Source: Edaphochlamys debaryana | Taxonomy: Eukaryota; Chlorophyta; Chlorophyceae; Chlamydomonadales | DNA: 64,000 nt | Direction of reading: 5' to 3' | NCBI GenBank assembly: GCA_016858145.1 | Contig: JAEHOE010000049.1 | Location: forward strand, 682,001 to 746,000 | Shown: positions 33,701 to 45,364 of the stretch, piece after piece | Layout of the letters: each line of letters opens with the position of its first letter | How positions within the stretch are numbered: position 1 is the stretch's first letter | Made by a program: the position numbers and the translations under genes | The notes under the pieces: generated by a model | Told to the model about the DNA's origin: nothing | What the model saw: only the letters and a program-made list of their open reading frames with translations | The model's database searches: none

Positions 33701-35134
33701 CTTGCCCTAGTTGCCCACCCCCCTGTCTCCCAATCCAACCCCACCCGCCCCTTTCCCCCCCACCCCCCCACCCCCCGATGCAGGCCGGGGTGCAAGAGGC
33801 GGCGCTCTTCACGGCATACATGGTCCGGGGCGGCATCCACGAGCTGGAGAAGCGCCTGCACGTGAGTGCCGTACGCGTACGGCAGCACACGGCACTGCGC
33901 ATGTGCATGTGCCGTACCGATATTGCTGAGCCGGAGTCCGCGTCAGCCCCAGCCCGTTTTGCGTCCTGATGTCCTCATACAACCCTGCTGCTGCGTTCTG
34001 GGGAGGCTCCACCCATCTACCCACCCCGTCACCCACCTACCCATCCACCCACTTAACCACCCTTAATCTCCACCCCCTTTCCCCCTTCAGAACGAGATGC
34101 TGATGCGCTCCTCCTTTGGCCGCATCCTGTCGGGCAACAACGTCCCCCGCGCGCGCGAGTCTCGAGACTCCAACTCCCCCGCCCAGCTGTCGGGTCTGGC
34201 CCCAAGCCTGCCGCTGCCTCGCCAGTCCAACAACGGCGGCGGCGCAGGCCCGGCGTCGCCTCGCGGCATGCCGCCGCGGCGCATCTCGCTCGCGGGGCTG
34301 CCGCCAGGCGGCGGCGGCGGCGGAGCTGGCGCATCCGTGCCGCCGTCGCCCTTCCACGCGGCGGCGCTGCGGCGTACGGCAACCATGGATCCGCACGTGA
34401 TGGATTCGCCGACACCCATGCGGGCGACGGGCCTGGGGTTCGTTGCGTCGCTCGCGACGGCGCCCTCGGCCCCGAGCACGCCGCTGGGCGGGACGCGGTC
34501 ACGGCGGGGCATGATGCTGGGCGGTGCCAGCCGAGCGCGGATCGACCCCGCGGGTGAGGCGTGGGCCGTGGTGCAGGCTTGTGGGGAGTGGGGAGGGTGG
34601 CGGCGCCGGCCGAACGTTGGGGTCCGCAGCCATGCCCAGCAATGCCCAGCCGTGTCCGTGGGGTTCAAACAAATTCCCCCCAACTCACAACCCCCCTGCT
34701 GAAAATGCGTTCCCTCCCCTGCCCTTGCCATGTCCCCACCAGCGATCAACCCCACCACCGACCCCAACCTAGACACCATATCCGAGGTGGGCTCGGCGGA
34801 CACGACCATCTCTACCGCGCAAATGGTGCTCAATTCCGGCCCCGCGGCCGCGCGCGCGCGCTTCCTCGCGAGCCAGCCTTCGCAAAAAGCGGGCGTCGCG
34901 CAGCTCAAGGAGCGCTGGTGGCGCGACGCGGTGGTTCGCGTCGACGCATGTTTGAAAAAACGGTACAAGATGAACAACGTGAGCCTGGTCGTCGCGCTGG
35001 AGGACACGACCGCGCCCGCGATCGAGCTGTTTGCGTCGCGACTCTCTGAGATCAACGCGAACCCGGAGAAGGCGGAGGCACTGCTGGCGGCCCTACCGGG
35101 CGGTGGCCTCCCGGCCGGCGTGGCGTCGACTTAA
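24798..35134 (+). CDS. Large IQ-motif (calmodulin-binding-like) protein, 20 exons, N-terminus unresolved
   Basis: Exons: 24798-24848, 25263-25407, 25697-25942, 26115-26329, 26628-26866, 27072-27929, 28375-28465, 28773-28897, 29177-29251, 29550-29669, 30002-30142, 30259-30319, 30812-31204, 31444-31520, 31998-32102, 32441-32548, 32811-32900, 33784-33861, 34091-34553, 34743-35134. All phases close, giving about 1356 residues. The first 580 are mostly Pro/Ser/Gly-rich. Residues 640-680 are helical and charged. Around 710-745 come AARIQAAWRMYRQRRSYLR (a full IQ motif) and LQRACRLRYCVVR (IQ-like). A mostly helical region follows (REWDMVESRILALGTRAHRM, CACYMEHKSHAYNALVGVIW, RRARWFGLFKQQRQMAM), then a Gly/Pro-rich stretch and a helical C-terminus (ERWWRDAVVRVDACLKKRYK). 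IQ motifs bind calmodulin or related light chains. No motor or kinase domain is visible, so the role is unknown. One intron (after 30142) uses a GC donor. Confidence 0.8.
28665..28800 (+). repeat. Acceptor-side exon-edge duplication (period 108)
   Basis: The acceptor and about the first 28 bases of IQ-gene exon 8 (CAG then GCATGCGCCTGGAGCTGG) occur at 28665 and again at 28773. Only the second copy continues into the open exon. Use of the first acceptor would lengthen the mRNA by the 108 bases between them. Confidence 0.88.
30289..30565 (+). repeat. Three tandem copies of an exon-12 donor edge (period 122-124)
   Basis: The end of IQ-gene exon 12 (CATGGACCTCCGGGAGCTGC ... AACT then GTGAGG) starts at 30291 and is repeated at 30415 and 30537 together with the G-rich start of the intron. 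All three copies keep a consensus donor; the first is used in my model. Confidence 0.9.
32639..32768 (+). repeat. Short, internally deleted relative of the repeat at 37635-38250
   Basis: The first roughly 59 bases (GGTAGCTGCGCCAGAGCTCG onward) match 37635-37693 with about four mismatches. The last 29 bases (AGCGCCGTACAGCGCTTCGG onward) match 38222-38250 with two. The middle is replaced by three 18-base units resembling ATGGTTGTCGTAGCGTCY. It lies in the IQ-gene intron before exon 17. Confidence 0.8.
32884..33610 (+). repeat. Minisatellite grown from the exon-17 donor edge, about ten copies
   Basis: The exon end and donor (GTGCCTCATGCAG then GTGGGGG) at 32888-32907 begins a tandem series of about 57-60 bases per unit, repeated without break to about 33330. 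More isolated copies lie near 33450 and 33585. Each unit carries CTCATGCAG/GTGGGG, a usable donor, followed by GTATGGGGGGGGCACGTG-like sequence. Long frames across it on both strands are repeat artefacts. Confidence 0.92.
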
Positions 35135-37634
35135 ACATGTGGGGGCGCTTTTGTGCGGTGTGAGGGCGCCGTGGGTTGGGTTGGTAGTGAAAGCAGGTGC
35201 AGAGCGCGGGGAGCAAGAAGAACTGTTGGCGGAAGTGTGACGGTTTGCTGTGCGCGACGTTTCGCCTGCGCAGGGTTACAGGCCGCTGATTCGATCGCGC
35301 AGAGCTCAAGGGCTGCGAAGGGGCTCGGAGTTGGTAGCTAGAGCACGAGGGCGCGGCTGCTGACAGCTCTGGCAATGCATCAAGACGGGTTTACGTGCAA
35401 GGGCTTCATGGCCGGGATTCGAGGAACTGTGGTGATTGGGCGGGGGGTGAGGGGGGTAAACGCGTGTTTGACCTAGTCCGGAGGGGGTTATGCCCAACCG
35501 TGCACACCCTGGATTTATGCCTCCCGTCGTGAAGTCGTGACTCATGTGGCTCGCAGCGCCCGCGGGGCGCAGGCCGACTCATGCGAACTCGTGACTCATC
35601 CGCATACCGTAGTGTGTACGAAATCGCTGGAGCGCGGTCGCGCGCATTTAAAGTCGCGAGTCACTCTGTATGCGTTGCGGCGTTTCAGTTCAGGCCGCTG
35701 CGGAGCAAAGGGACAGAGCCCTGTCAGCGCCTGCGGGCGCCGGCTCGCTCGCATCACGCCGGCCTCAAGCGACTGAAGGCGCACCGGAAGGCCGGAATAG
35801 GCCCCTAGGCCAGGCGCCGGCGCCCCCTCGGAGAGCTCCCAGACGCCCCAGCCCATGCCCCGCCGCCCTCACCTGCGCAGCAAGGCTCAGCCCCCCCAGG
35901 CCCAGGGGCGCGCCAGCTGCGCGCTCGCCACTGTGGTAGGTGGATGTCGTAACAGGCAGTCAAGGCAGCAGGTCTACGCTTCTGCGGAGCCTCGCTCGGA
36001 AGGGGTTAAAGCAAAGCGCTATGCAGCGCAGAGCACAATGGCACGCTTGGCTCCGGACCGCCAGTCACCTCACGGCCGTGGCAAAGCAGGAGATAAGAGT
36101 GAGGTGTGCAAGTAGCCCAGCGCGCTCGCATGTTACCGTATGGGTCTTGAGCGGTTACTGGCGACATGTCAGCTCTCCGGCGGCTCGCAAGCGGTCCCGC
36201 CCCGTGCAGACCATACGTATACAGACCTGTAAGTGACGGGAGAACCGCCGGAGAAGAGCGAAAGTGGCGTCAGGAACTTGCTCGAGGGCGCATGCCAGCA
36301 CGGCGACGCAGGCTCGGAAGGGGTATCCCGCCTCATCCCTTTGGGTTCTATGTAGGGTACACAGCGCTGTCAGCTACACCGTGCAAGCCCGTCACGCACC
36401 CTCACTGACTACTGCTCACAGTCAGGGAGAGGTAGAGAGTTGAGGGGGAGCGAGGGGGGGTTAGGGGGTGATGCTGACGGGCACCTGGGCTGGGGGCAGC
36501 AGGGACAGCGCTGGAGGCCAGGGGGTGGGTGGCTTGGCCTTTCTCCTCCCCCTCACGCAGTCACGCTCCGGAGGGCGCCAGGTCACCACCCGCAGTCCCG
36601 CACTCACACACGTGGGGGCGCAAGGGGGTGGCCACCACCATAGCGTCCCCCTGTCCCGGGCAACACGGCAGAACCGCACAGCTGCACGCTGCCTTGGACC
36701 CCCCCCCAATCCTGCGCACTAACGGACAGCTGCACGCTGCCTTCACCCCCCCCTATCCTGCGCACTAACGCGGCTTGCGTGTGACTCGGCAGTTCTCGGC
36801 CTTGGTTCGGCGGAGAGACCGACACTTGCACCGAACGGTGAGGTGCGGGCTGCAAGGGGGCCAGGGGAGCAGGCTCCTGCAAGGGCGCCTGCTGGGTGCG
36901 TTGACCGGGGGCAGCGCGCAGGGCCAAGCATGGCCGGGCGTTGAAAGCGCCGCTCAGCCCCCGCCTTCGTGTTTCTGGACTCTCGGCGCTGTCGGCCCCT
37001 GCTCCAAGCGCCCCGGTGCCATGTGAGGGCTGCGGGCGGGAGGGGGCGAGGGGCGGGGGCGCGGGGCGCCTAGGGCACACGCCGGTCGCAGGGTCAAGGC
37101 CTGACAGAGGGGAGGCCTGGGGGCAACGGCAGCTTTGGCCCTGTGTCCGGGTTCTGGGCTCTTCGTACTCAGCCCTGTCTCTCCGGGATCCCCAGCGCCA
37201 GATTGCAGGAAGCTGGTTCCAGCAGCTACGAAAGTAAGGGAAGGGGGGACGGGCGTTTCTTGTTGCTGGCAACACCGAAGGCTCCTCCCCGAACCGGGGG
37301 CTATCTGTCGAGGGCGTGGAAACGTTTATAGGATGGCCGCCCAAGGCACTGTATGTGTTCGGTCGGCACCCGATGTCTCTCCTGCCCGCTGCGCTGCGCT
37401 GTAGCTGTCAGTGCCGCCGTGCCCGTCAGGTAGCGGCGGAGGGTAGGAACGTACAGGTCCTGGCCAATTGGCGCTGCAATTGTCAGTCCCTGGCCGTGGG
37501 TGGAAACCGACGCTTCGGAAACGCTTCGGAAACGCTGTGACAAATGTGTGGAGTGATGCCGGATTCAATTGAACAACTTCATCGCGAACAGTACGTTGGC
37601 GGGGGGAGGTGAGGCAAGGCTCGCAGACGGGCTG
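35135..37634. other. Intergenic region after the IQ gene, with one small tandem duplication
   Basis: I find no conserved exon chain. A 48-base unit (ACAGCTGCACGCTGCC onward) is duplicated at 36678-36725 and 36726-36770, and GTGACTCAT occurs twice near 35537 and 35589. Otherwise nothing stands out. Confidence 0.5.
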
Positions 37635-38250
37635 GGTAGCTGCGCCAGAGCTCGGGCTCTCTTCGCATCGAACGCACCTTCCTTCCTGACGGTCCTTCCT
37701 TCAGCGCCATTTACGCTGTGGCTTCAAGACCTAGCAAAACGGTCAGGAGGGACGACACGACTGAGAGCGTGGCCCCTCAGCAGACTTCGCACCGCCGCGA
37801 CCGAATCGGCGCGGAGCTCTTGGTCGCTCTCCGCTCTGGTCGCTCTCCCCTCGGCGCTCTGGGCAATCTCATCAGTACCAAGCTAGCGCATGCTAGCGCG
37901 GCCATCGCGCAAGGCCGCGCCGACAATCCAGTACTGCGGGGGGCAACTGCCGCGACCGAATCGGCGCAGCTTGCTCTATACTGCACCATTCCCAGCTGTT
38001 TTCGCTTCATAACATAGACAGAGCCGACCTTTACTCCACTCAAACTACAAAGGACACTCAGTTAGGGGACCGCAGAAGGGCGCCAAGTTTTGGGCGCGAG
38101 CACCGCGGACGGCCTGGGACCACCGCCACAAACTGAGCAGCGCTAGGACCGCACAGCCCTGGCGACAGCCTGAACGTGTTGGACTCTGGGCTCGGCGCCG
38201 ATGGAGGCGGGGTCCGGCTGCAGCGCCATGCAGCGCTTCGGTGGCCCGCC
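37635..38250 (+). mobile_element. Putative non-autonomous dispersed element (about 615 bp)
   Basis: Both ends match the short copy at 32639-32768 in the same order and orientation, which makes this look like a longer family member. Inside, GCCGCGACCGAATCGGCGC occurs twice (about 37793 and 37949). I see no terminal inverted repeats and no coding capacity. The right end includes the ATG of the F-box gene. It could instead be a gene-capture event carrying a promoter and first-exon fragment. Confidence 0.5.
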
Positions 38251-41200
38251 CCTTCTATCGCTTCCTCAAGAGCTGCTGCAGGTGAGCTGAGACTTGAAGC
38301 CTGGTGCATGTTAGAGCGCGCGCGTCAAGCTTTGGCAAAAATGCAATTCTGGGGGGAATCGCGAAGAATTCAGGAAGGCCGGGCCCGGACAGAGACGCGA
38401 CATTTTGGCCGCCAAGCAACAGACGCGACCATCGCATGCAACGAGGGTTGCTTAGCTAGCGCGCCATTAAGCACGCGTTCTACTACGGCTGAAACCCCCC
38501 GCCCCCCGCGCGCGCAGGACCTCGGCCTTGGGCGAGTAATCTGCAAGGCGCTTCGCAGCGCATCATCCAGCTCGGCGATACTCCTTCGTGCGGAGCGACT
38601 CAGGGAAAAAGGCCCAGAGTAAGACCCGTGGGTAGCGTGACTCTTGCTTTTTAAGCTTTCGCCCGTGCCAGTTCAGAACCTAGTTTGGGGCTTAGGGCTT
38701 CAACTGAGGGCTCAAAGGGCCAGGCTGGCAACTTTGAAACCGAAGCGTGTCTCACTCGGACCATCTCTGGACTTCGGTTGCAGGCGCGAAGTCGCGGCCG
38801 CACTTGCGGCTTTCCCTAACGCGCGGCGAGTAGTGATCGACTTTGGTCGGCGCGGCGGCCTCCTCCGGCGAAGCACCCTCACGCCGCCGCGGCGGTTGGG
38901 GGGGCACGCTGGACATGCCGACCGCGACGCTGGTGCCATGTGCTGCGCCTCCTCCAGCTCCCACGCCTGCTCGGCGTCTCACACGCGACTTTCAGACGCC
39001 GAGCTGCTGGAGGCCACGTTGCTCGCGCTGAGCAGGCGCGAGCGACGCCGGGACGCGGCATGCGGCCTGCCGGACATTACCGCTGCCGCATCGGCGGTGA
39101 GCTCCATTGCGCTGTTGCACCTCCCGTGCAGCCCGCCCTCGCTCGCCAGCCTCGCACACCTGGCGCCACAACTCACAGAGCTGGAAATCAGCGACGTGTC
39201 GTACGCAACCTCCGTGGAGCTCGGATCCTTCCATGCCCTCGCGTCCCTCGCCGATGCCCGGAGGCGATCAGACGCGGCGATCCAGCTCGCGACCTCGCTA
39301 CCGGCGCTCAAAAGCCTCTCCCTGGCGTACTCTAGCTTCTCCCCCGACGCTGTGGCGTCGCTATCGGCGCTGACCAACCTCCAGCGCCTGAGCCTATGCG
39401 GCGCGATGGAGTGCCCGGGCGGCGAGGCGCAGGCCGCCGGCGCGCAGCGTGCCGTACTGACGCTGCCGCAGCTACGGCAGCTGCGGCTGCCGATGGCCGT
39501 AGCATCTGCCTCGGCGGCGCTCTTCGAGTCTGACGGGGAGGACGAGGACGAGTCGGACTGGGGGGACGCCCGGGCCGCGCGCCTGCCGGCCGGGGCCTGG
39601 CTGGAGCCCGGGCCTGGGCTAGGCCTGGGCCTGGGTACGGGGCTCCTGGGCTTCCACCGTGTCGATGCCGCCGGGGGGGCGGCCGTCAGGCCGGCGGCGG
39701 ACTCCTGCGGATCTGCAGCTTCGAGCGAGCTGGGGTCATGTGGGGGCAGCGAGGCGGGCAACGACGAGGTGTCGACGCGGGGAGTAGTCGACGGAACGGG
39801 TGAGCCGACCGTGCGTGTCCCGACCGCCCCCTGATCTCTGGCGGCGACCGTGCCTGACTCGCTGCTTAGCTTCGCCCCGCCTTACCACTCCTGCCTGAAG
39901 CAAATGTGCTGCACTTTCCTCTCTTTTCCATATTCCATCCCCCAGGGAGTGACACGGACTCGGACAACAACCGCTTCGGAGCCGACTTTCCCCCCTCGCC
40001 CACGCCGACGGGGCCCCCGCCCCAGCCCCAATCACCGCACAGGGGCCCCGCCGTCACTTGGGCGCCGCCGCCGGCGCCCCGGCGGCCGCCGCCGCAGGCA
40101 GCCCGCTCCGCCGCCGCCGCGCGGCTGCGCACGGCCCTCTTTGGCCCCCCGCCGCCGCCGGCGGGCCTGGCCTCCGCCGCCGCTGCCGCCGCCGGCGCTC
40201 CGGCGCTGTTGATGGCGGTGCCACCGGTGCCGTCACCCGAGAGCGTTCTGGCGGCGGCGGCGGCGGCGCCCTCGGTGTCGCTGTTTGGGGCGCACCCTCC
40301 CCACGCCGGCGCCAAGGTCCCGCCGGCGGAGGGCTTCCCCGCCCCCGCCGCCCTGCAGCTGCCGCTACTGCCCGCCATCATTGCCCCCTCGCCCACCGCT
40401 ACGGCGCTCTTCCCCCGCGCTCCGGCCGCCGCTACCGGCGCCGTCAGCGCTGCGCCGGCGCTGGGCCTCGCCGCGACGGCGGCGGCAGCCAGCGCCGGGG
40501 CGGTGGCTGCCCCAAGCATGGCCGGCCGGGCGGCGGCGCGGCAGCAGCAGCAGCAGCGGCCGGGCCGGCGGCAGTGGGGCCAGCCGCAGGAGGCGGCGGC
40601 GGGTTTCAGCTTCCCGCCGCACCTCGCCGACCTGACTCTGCCGCTGTGCTCTCTCAATCGGGCGCTCTTCGAGGCCGTCTGCCATCACTACGGCGCCGCC
40701 GCTGCCACCGCGCCCGCCAACGCCGCCGCCAGCGCTTCCCACGGCACCACCGCTGGGCCCGGCTGCCTCCCCGCCTCGGCTCCGGTGAGAGCTCACGCAT
40801 CTGCTCCCCTTGCTCCTCGCACGCCGGCCCTCCCTGCCTCGAAAACCTCCCTGCCACGCTTGAATCTCCACCTTTAGCCGCCATCACCCTCCCCTCGCCC
40901 CGCCCATCCCACCTCCTTTCCTCGTCCCCAGGCCCTGCGTTCCCTCCACATCCCCGCCCTTGCCGGCTACTCCCAGTGGGACGGCTCCTTCCTCACATCG
41001 GAGCGAGACTTCGCCGCCCTCGCGCGGCTGGGCCCCGGCCTCCAGTCGCTGCACGTCACGGTGGACAAGAGCGCGCTGAGGCCCGCGCCCAGCGCCCTGG
41101 GGGCGTGCATGGCGCGGCTGCGCGGACTGACGGGCCTGCGGGTGAGTGTGGGCCTGGGTTTGCGAAGTACAGCGGGGACTGGGGCTGCCACTGACGTAGC

Positions 41201-41723
41201 GCTGACCTGGGGGGCATTCCGGGGCTGACAGTGACACCACCTGGCGCTAAAGCTTCCCGATTCGCGCCCTTCGCCCTGCCGCCCTCCTTGCGTCCCTTTT
41301 CAGGAGCTGCGTATCTCGGAGGCCCGCCAGCCGCTGTGCTTCTCCACGCGCAAGCTCTCGGCCGCCACCCGCGCGGGCGGCGGCGCGGCGGGCTTCGGTC
41401 CCTCGGCCCCCGCCTCGACCTTTGCCTGCCTCGCCTCCACCACCCCCGCCCCCAACGCCAGCGGTCCCAACCGGGGCGTCGCCGGTGTGGCTTCCACGCT
41501 CGAGGCGCTGCAGACCGCATGGCCGCAGATGCGCGTCCTGAGCGTGTTTGGCGAGACGGCCGTGCGCGACGGCGGCCGCCTGCGGGTGCCTCGCGGCCTG
41601 GAGGATGCGGCCCTCATGCCCGGGGCATGTGCTTGCTGCACCGAACCCCACATGGTGGGAGCGCCGAGGCAGAGCGAGGGGCGCTGGGAGTCCATCCCTG
41701 GGAAGCAGACGCTGTGCTGCTGA
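38228..41723 (+). CDS. F-box protein with leucine-rich-repeat-like region, six exons
   Basis: Exons: 38228-38281, 38518-38618, 38784-39799, 39946-40784, 40932-41141, 41304-41723; phases close to about 879 residues. Exons 1-2 join into an F-box-like segment (LLSLPQELLQ then DLGLGRVICKALRSASS), the class that binds Skp1 in SCF ubiquitin ligases. Residues of about 140-280 hold LRR-like strands (LTELEISDVS, LPALKSLSLAYSSFSPDAV, LTNLQRLSLCGAM, LPQLRQLRLP). A long Ala/Pro/Gly-rich insert fills exons 3-4. LRR-like strands return in exons 5-6 (ALRSLHIPALAGY, LQSLHVTV, ELRISEA, MRVLSVFGETAV). LRRs usually select the substrate. The F-box is short and diverged, and the start is chosen because it puts the motif in frame. 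TGTAA, the usual green-algal polyadenylation signal, lies at 41961. Confidence 0.75.
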
Positions 41724-44700
41724 GGGAAGTACGTACGGGATGCGGTACGGCTCGTACGACGCCAAGGTTGAGGCCGGTGCTGAGACGTGTCGTGCGGCCG
41801 TTGGGGGAGGGTGCGCGGGGAGGACGGGTTTTCCTATCACCGGTCGGAGCGCAAAAGTTCCGACGCAAGCGCAGGGCCTTGGGATTTCATTGTTAGCACA
41901 GGATACGCAGGACGTCCAGAGAGCTGCTGAACCGCTTCCGGTTAGTACACATACCCTCATTGTAAATATGCGGGGGCCGTTTCTTTCGGGGGCGTTTTAG
42001 GGTTCTGGTCGTGTGTTTTGGGAATAGTTTGAGGGTCTCAGGGCTCCCGGTCACCACATGGTTGCAGGTGAGGGCGTCAGCCTCCCGGCGGCCCTACTGG
42101 TTCGTGGCTTGCAAGCCATTCCGGCAACACGCGCAGAGTTTACTAGTCTAGTAAGCAAGTTGTGCAGCAGGCATGCTTTCTTTTGTGGGATGGTATGGGC
42201 TGTTGGTTCTGCGTGCGTGCGGAGAGCCGGGTTTCATGATTTCAGGACCGACGTGGCCTGCGAAGTGTGTGGGCGCTTGCCTTTTCCCCAGTCGTCTTTG
42301 TCTAGAGTGTTTGCGTGCCGAGCGCTTGAGTCCGCGTGTCTGAACGCGCGGAACGCGAAGAGTGCGAGCACTTGCTGTCATACGTACGTTTGCGTAGCTT
42401 CTCTTGACCCCGGCGGGTGTTCCTGCCCGCCGATGTCCACGAAACCTCCACGCAGCACAGTTCCGCATCCTTTGAGTTTAGTCTTCGCCGAATTAGGCTG
42501 TTCACACGTAGGTTTCCGGGAGTGGAGTCAACTCACACGGCTTTGCGTCGGCGGGGTTCCATGTCCAGACCTTTCGTTGTTTGCGCCCCTGGGGTATTGG
42601 GGTGAGCGGGTAGGTTTTTAGGCAACAATAATGTGGTGTGGTGTGTTCTGAAGCTTTGAAAGCCGCGCTGCTTTCAAGCGTAAGGTTTGGATCGGTGCAG
42701 GCGGGTGGGTCTGCGAGGCAAGGCGGGTTGGGGGGCTACACGTTACCCCCCGCTGGCATGGTACGCAGGCGGGGGGGTTCCGCATAAATGCTATACGATA
42801 GTGCAGCTGGTTATGGAGCTTTGTGTTTAGGAGCCGGTTTCTCTGTGTGAGTGCGCGTGGACTGGTTGACAGGGACCCGGGGTCGCACTGTTCAGTATAG
42901 GGCGTCCGGCTGTCGTGTGGTGAGATGTTTCCTTCACTTGAGGCGGGGTACCGAAACAGGCCCCCTGTGGTGTGCAACACTGCTGCTGTGGAAGTTCGTG
43001 TGCATGTTTTGGGCCCGGTCCGGGTCGGTCCTGTCCGATCTGGTTCTTCGCTGCGAGGCTGGCATGGTTGTCTGGGGTAGGTTGAGGTGTCAAGCGCTGT
43101 CTGGGACGTGAAGAAGAATACAGAGATCGGATCAACGTCGGTAGTACGGCAATCTGGCCGAGTCAGAGGTGTGAGTGTGGTACTCTTTACGCTTGACAGC
43201 TTTGCTTATCACCCCCGTGGCACGTGTTGGGGTCTTGCCATGCTTCTGGTGGCGGTGGCAGGGTCGAGTCAGGGCGTCTGATGGGGCATTGGATCCCTGT
43301 AGTGCAGGCGCGGTGTTCTGCACTGGAGAAGCGGAGAGTGAAGAGACGGCGAGGGGTGGCCGCGCGGCATTGCCGTTGGGAGCTGGCTGGCGACGCCGTT
43401 GGGTCGGTTGGCCGTTGGCAGTTGATTCTGCAGGAGGTTGCAGTGCGTGGACTCAAGTGAGGGCGACGGAGAGCGGTTTGAGCGGGGCGCATGAGTGCGC
43501 GGGAGAGGCGGTGTCGGGCTGAGGAGAAGGGTGAGCGGAGTGTCCAAAGTATTCAGAGGAGCAGGAGCGCGGAACCTAAAGAGGGCCTCCCTCAAAGGAA
43601 CACTTTGCTATTAGAGTTATGCAACTAAGCGGCCCCTACAGGCCGATTATAGGCCGGGGCTAGGCGCAAGCACCTAGGACAGGGACTCAGCACTTTCTTA
43701 CAACGCCCCTTTTTCCTCCTGGTGGGTGATGGCCCTTTTCCTTTCGGGCGGCATTTCGACTATTTCTGGGGCCCCAGGGAGTGGCACTCGGGAGGCCTGC
43801 CTGGATCAATTTGAGCGTGTGTCACTGCAGACGTCAGGGGTTAACTGCACGGGCGTTCTTGGTTTCGAGGGCAGCTATCATATGGAGCCGTCCTTTTCTG
43901 CGGCTCCAAGCAAAGCATCTCACAGACAGTCTTAGTCAGAGTCTGCGTGGCGTCTATCAGGTTCCCGAGTGCTAGGTAGCCAGGGTCCCAATGGCTCGTG
44001 TTCGACTGTGCTCGTGTGTGTGGCAAGGGACTGAGTGACTATCAGCGCTCGAAATTGGTCTGAGAGGAAAGCGCCGCCCCATTTTTCGCGAGCTGGTTGG
44101 CTGGCTTTAGTCACCCATATTTTGGGTGTACTGCAGGCGTACGGCGCAGGTGTACTGCAAGGGGTGCGAGCGTTATTAGCGGTAGAGCGTGGCATTCCTC
44201 CCGAGCCCTCATGTTGTGGGCGGGGTATTGGTGAGCGTGCTCAAGTGACCGTGTGCGGCGCGTTGCTGAACTCTAGATAGAAGGATTGAGTTCAGATGAC
44301 GGGCTTAGTAAGAGCGCGTGGGTTCATGCGCAAAGGAGCGGGACTGTGTCGGGGGATGCCTTGAAAGGCTCTGCACTTGGATGGTGGGTGACAAAGGATC
44401 TATCCCCTAATGGACCAAAGTCCTGCGTACCAGTAACGAATACTGCCTGACTTTGACGAGCCCGCTTGCCCCCGGGCCGCGTTCCTGATGCACACTTGCA
44501 CGCATACGCAGCGACACCTGCAGCTGAAGGGCCAAGCTTGTGCCTCGTCCGTAGGGAGCCTCCCCGAGACCTCGCGCACTCGCTTGCCCTGCCACCCCGG
44601 TCATTACCCCCGAGACCGCATGGACGAGTGGCCAGGGCCACAGGGAGCCCCGTGCTCTTCCCAGCATTGGTAGCCCAGTACAAGCGCAAGCTTCGTTACG

Positions 44701-45364
44701 AGCAGCGGCGTTCGGGTGGGGTGTAGTAGATGCGTCTTAAAAGGCAGGTCTAGACTTGACAGGAACCCCACTCTCTTGCGTCATCGCCTCCGTATCCTTG
44801 AGGCGGGGAGCGTGTCTGCTACATGGGGCTTGGCCTGGGTTGGCAGGAGCACGCGAGGCGCCCTCCTGGGACGTGGGACCGGAGCCACGTGGACCACCGG
44901 CGACCCAACCAACAGACGCAGTTCCTGCGCCGAACCGCAGTGCTTGGGTCTGTGCTGGCTTGAGCCAGTTGAGCGGCCTCCTGTAAGCCGGAGCCTAGCG
45001 GTGCGAGCGGTGGCGCGTGTGGAAGTCGGGGGACAGGAAAGGCATGGCGTGCATGGCATCGAGTCAAGCTTGCGGGCTGCGGTGCGGGACGGTGCAAGCC
45101 TGCAGCGCAGGCTGCGGGACGTGGGTATGTTGGAGGGCATCGGGGCACTGGGACAATACGGGTGGGTGGGTGGCGCCGCGGTTGACACTGGCGTGTGGGT
45201 GCGGGCCGCTGGCGGGAAGAAGAGTGGGGGAAAGGCACGAACCCCCGCGTCGTGTTTCGCGATCCCGCTTTACATGTCACGCGCCGCGAAACCCCGCAGA
45301 CACGGTACTCACCATAGTCGATATAGCACGCCTTTCCTTACTTCGGCCTCGCCTGGCGCTGGCC
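41724..45364. other. Long intergenic region, G/T-biased, no gene seen
   Basis: Between about 42000 and 43550 the plus strand is enriched in G and T, unlike the C/G-rich genes around it. The short frames have no recognisable blocks. A frame at 44716-45555 merely runs into the next gene. A non-coding transcript or degraded transposon is possible, but nothing here proves either. Confidence 0.45.

Noticed and set aside
41961..41965. TGTAA polyadenylation signal as proof of a volvocine alga
   Set aside because: It is found downstream of the F-box gene, and distantly after the LigB gene, but not near the other stops. It is too weak to settle the lineage.
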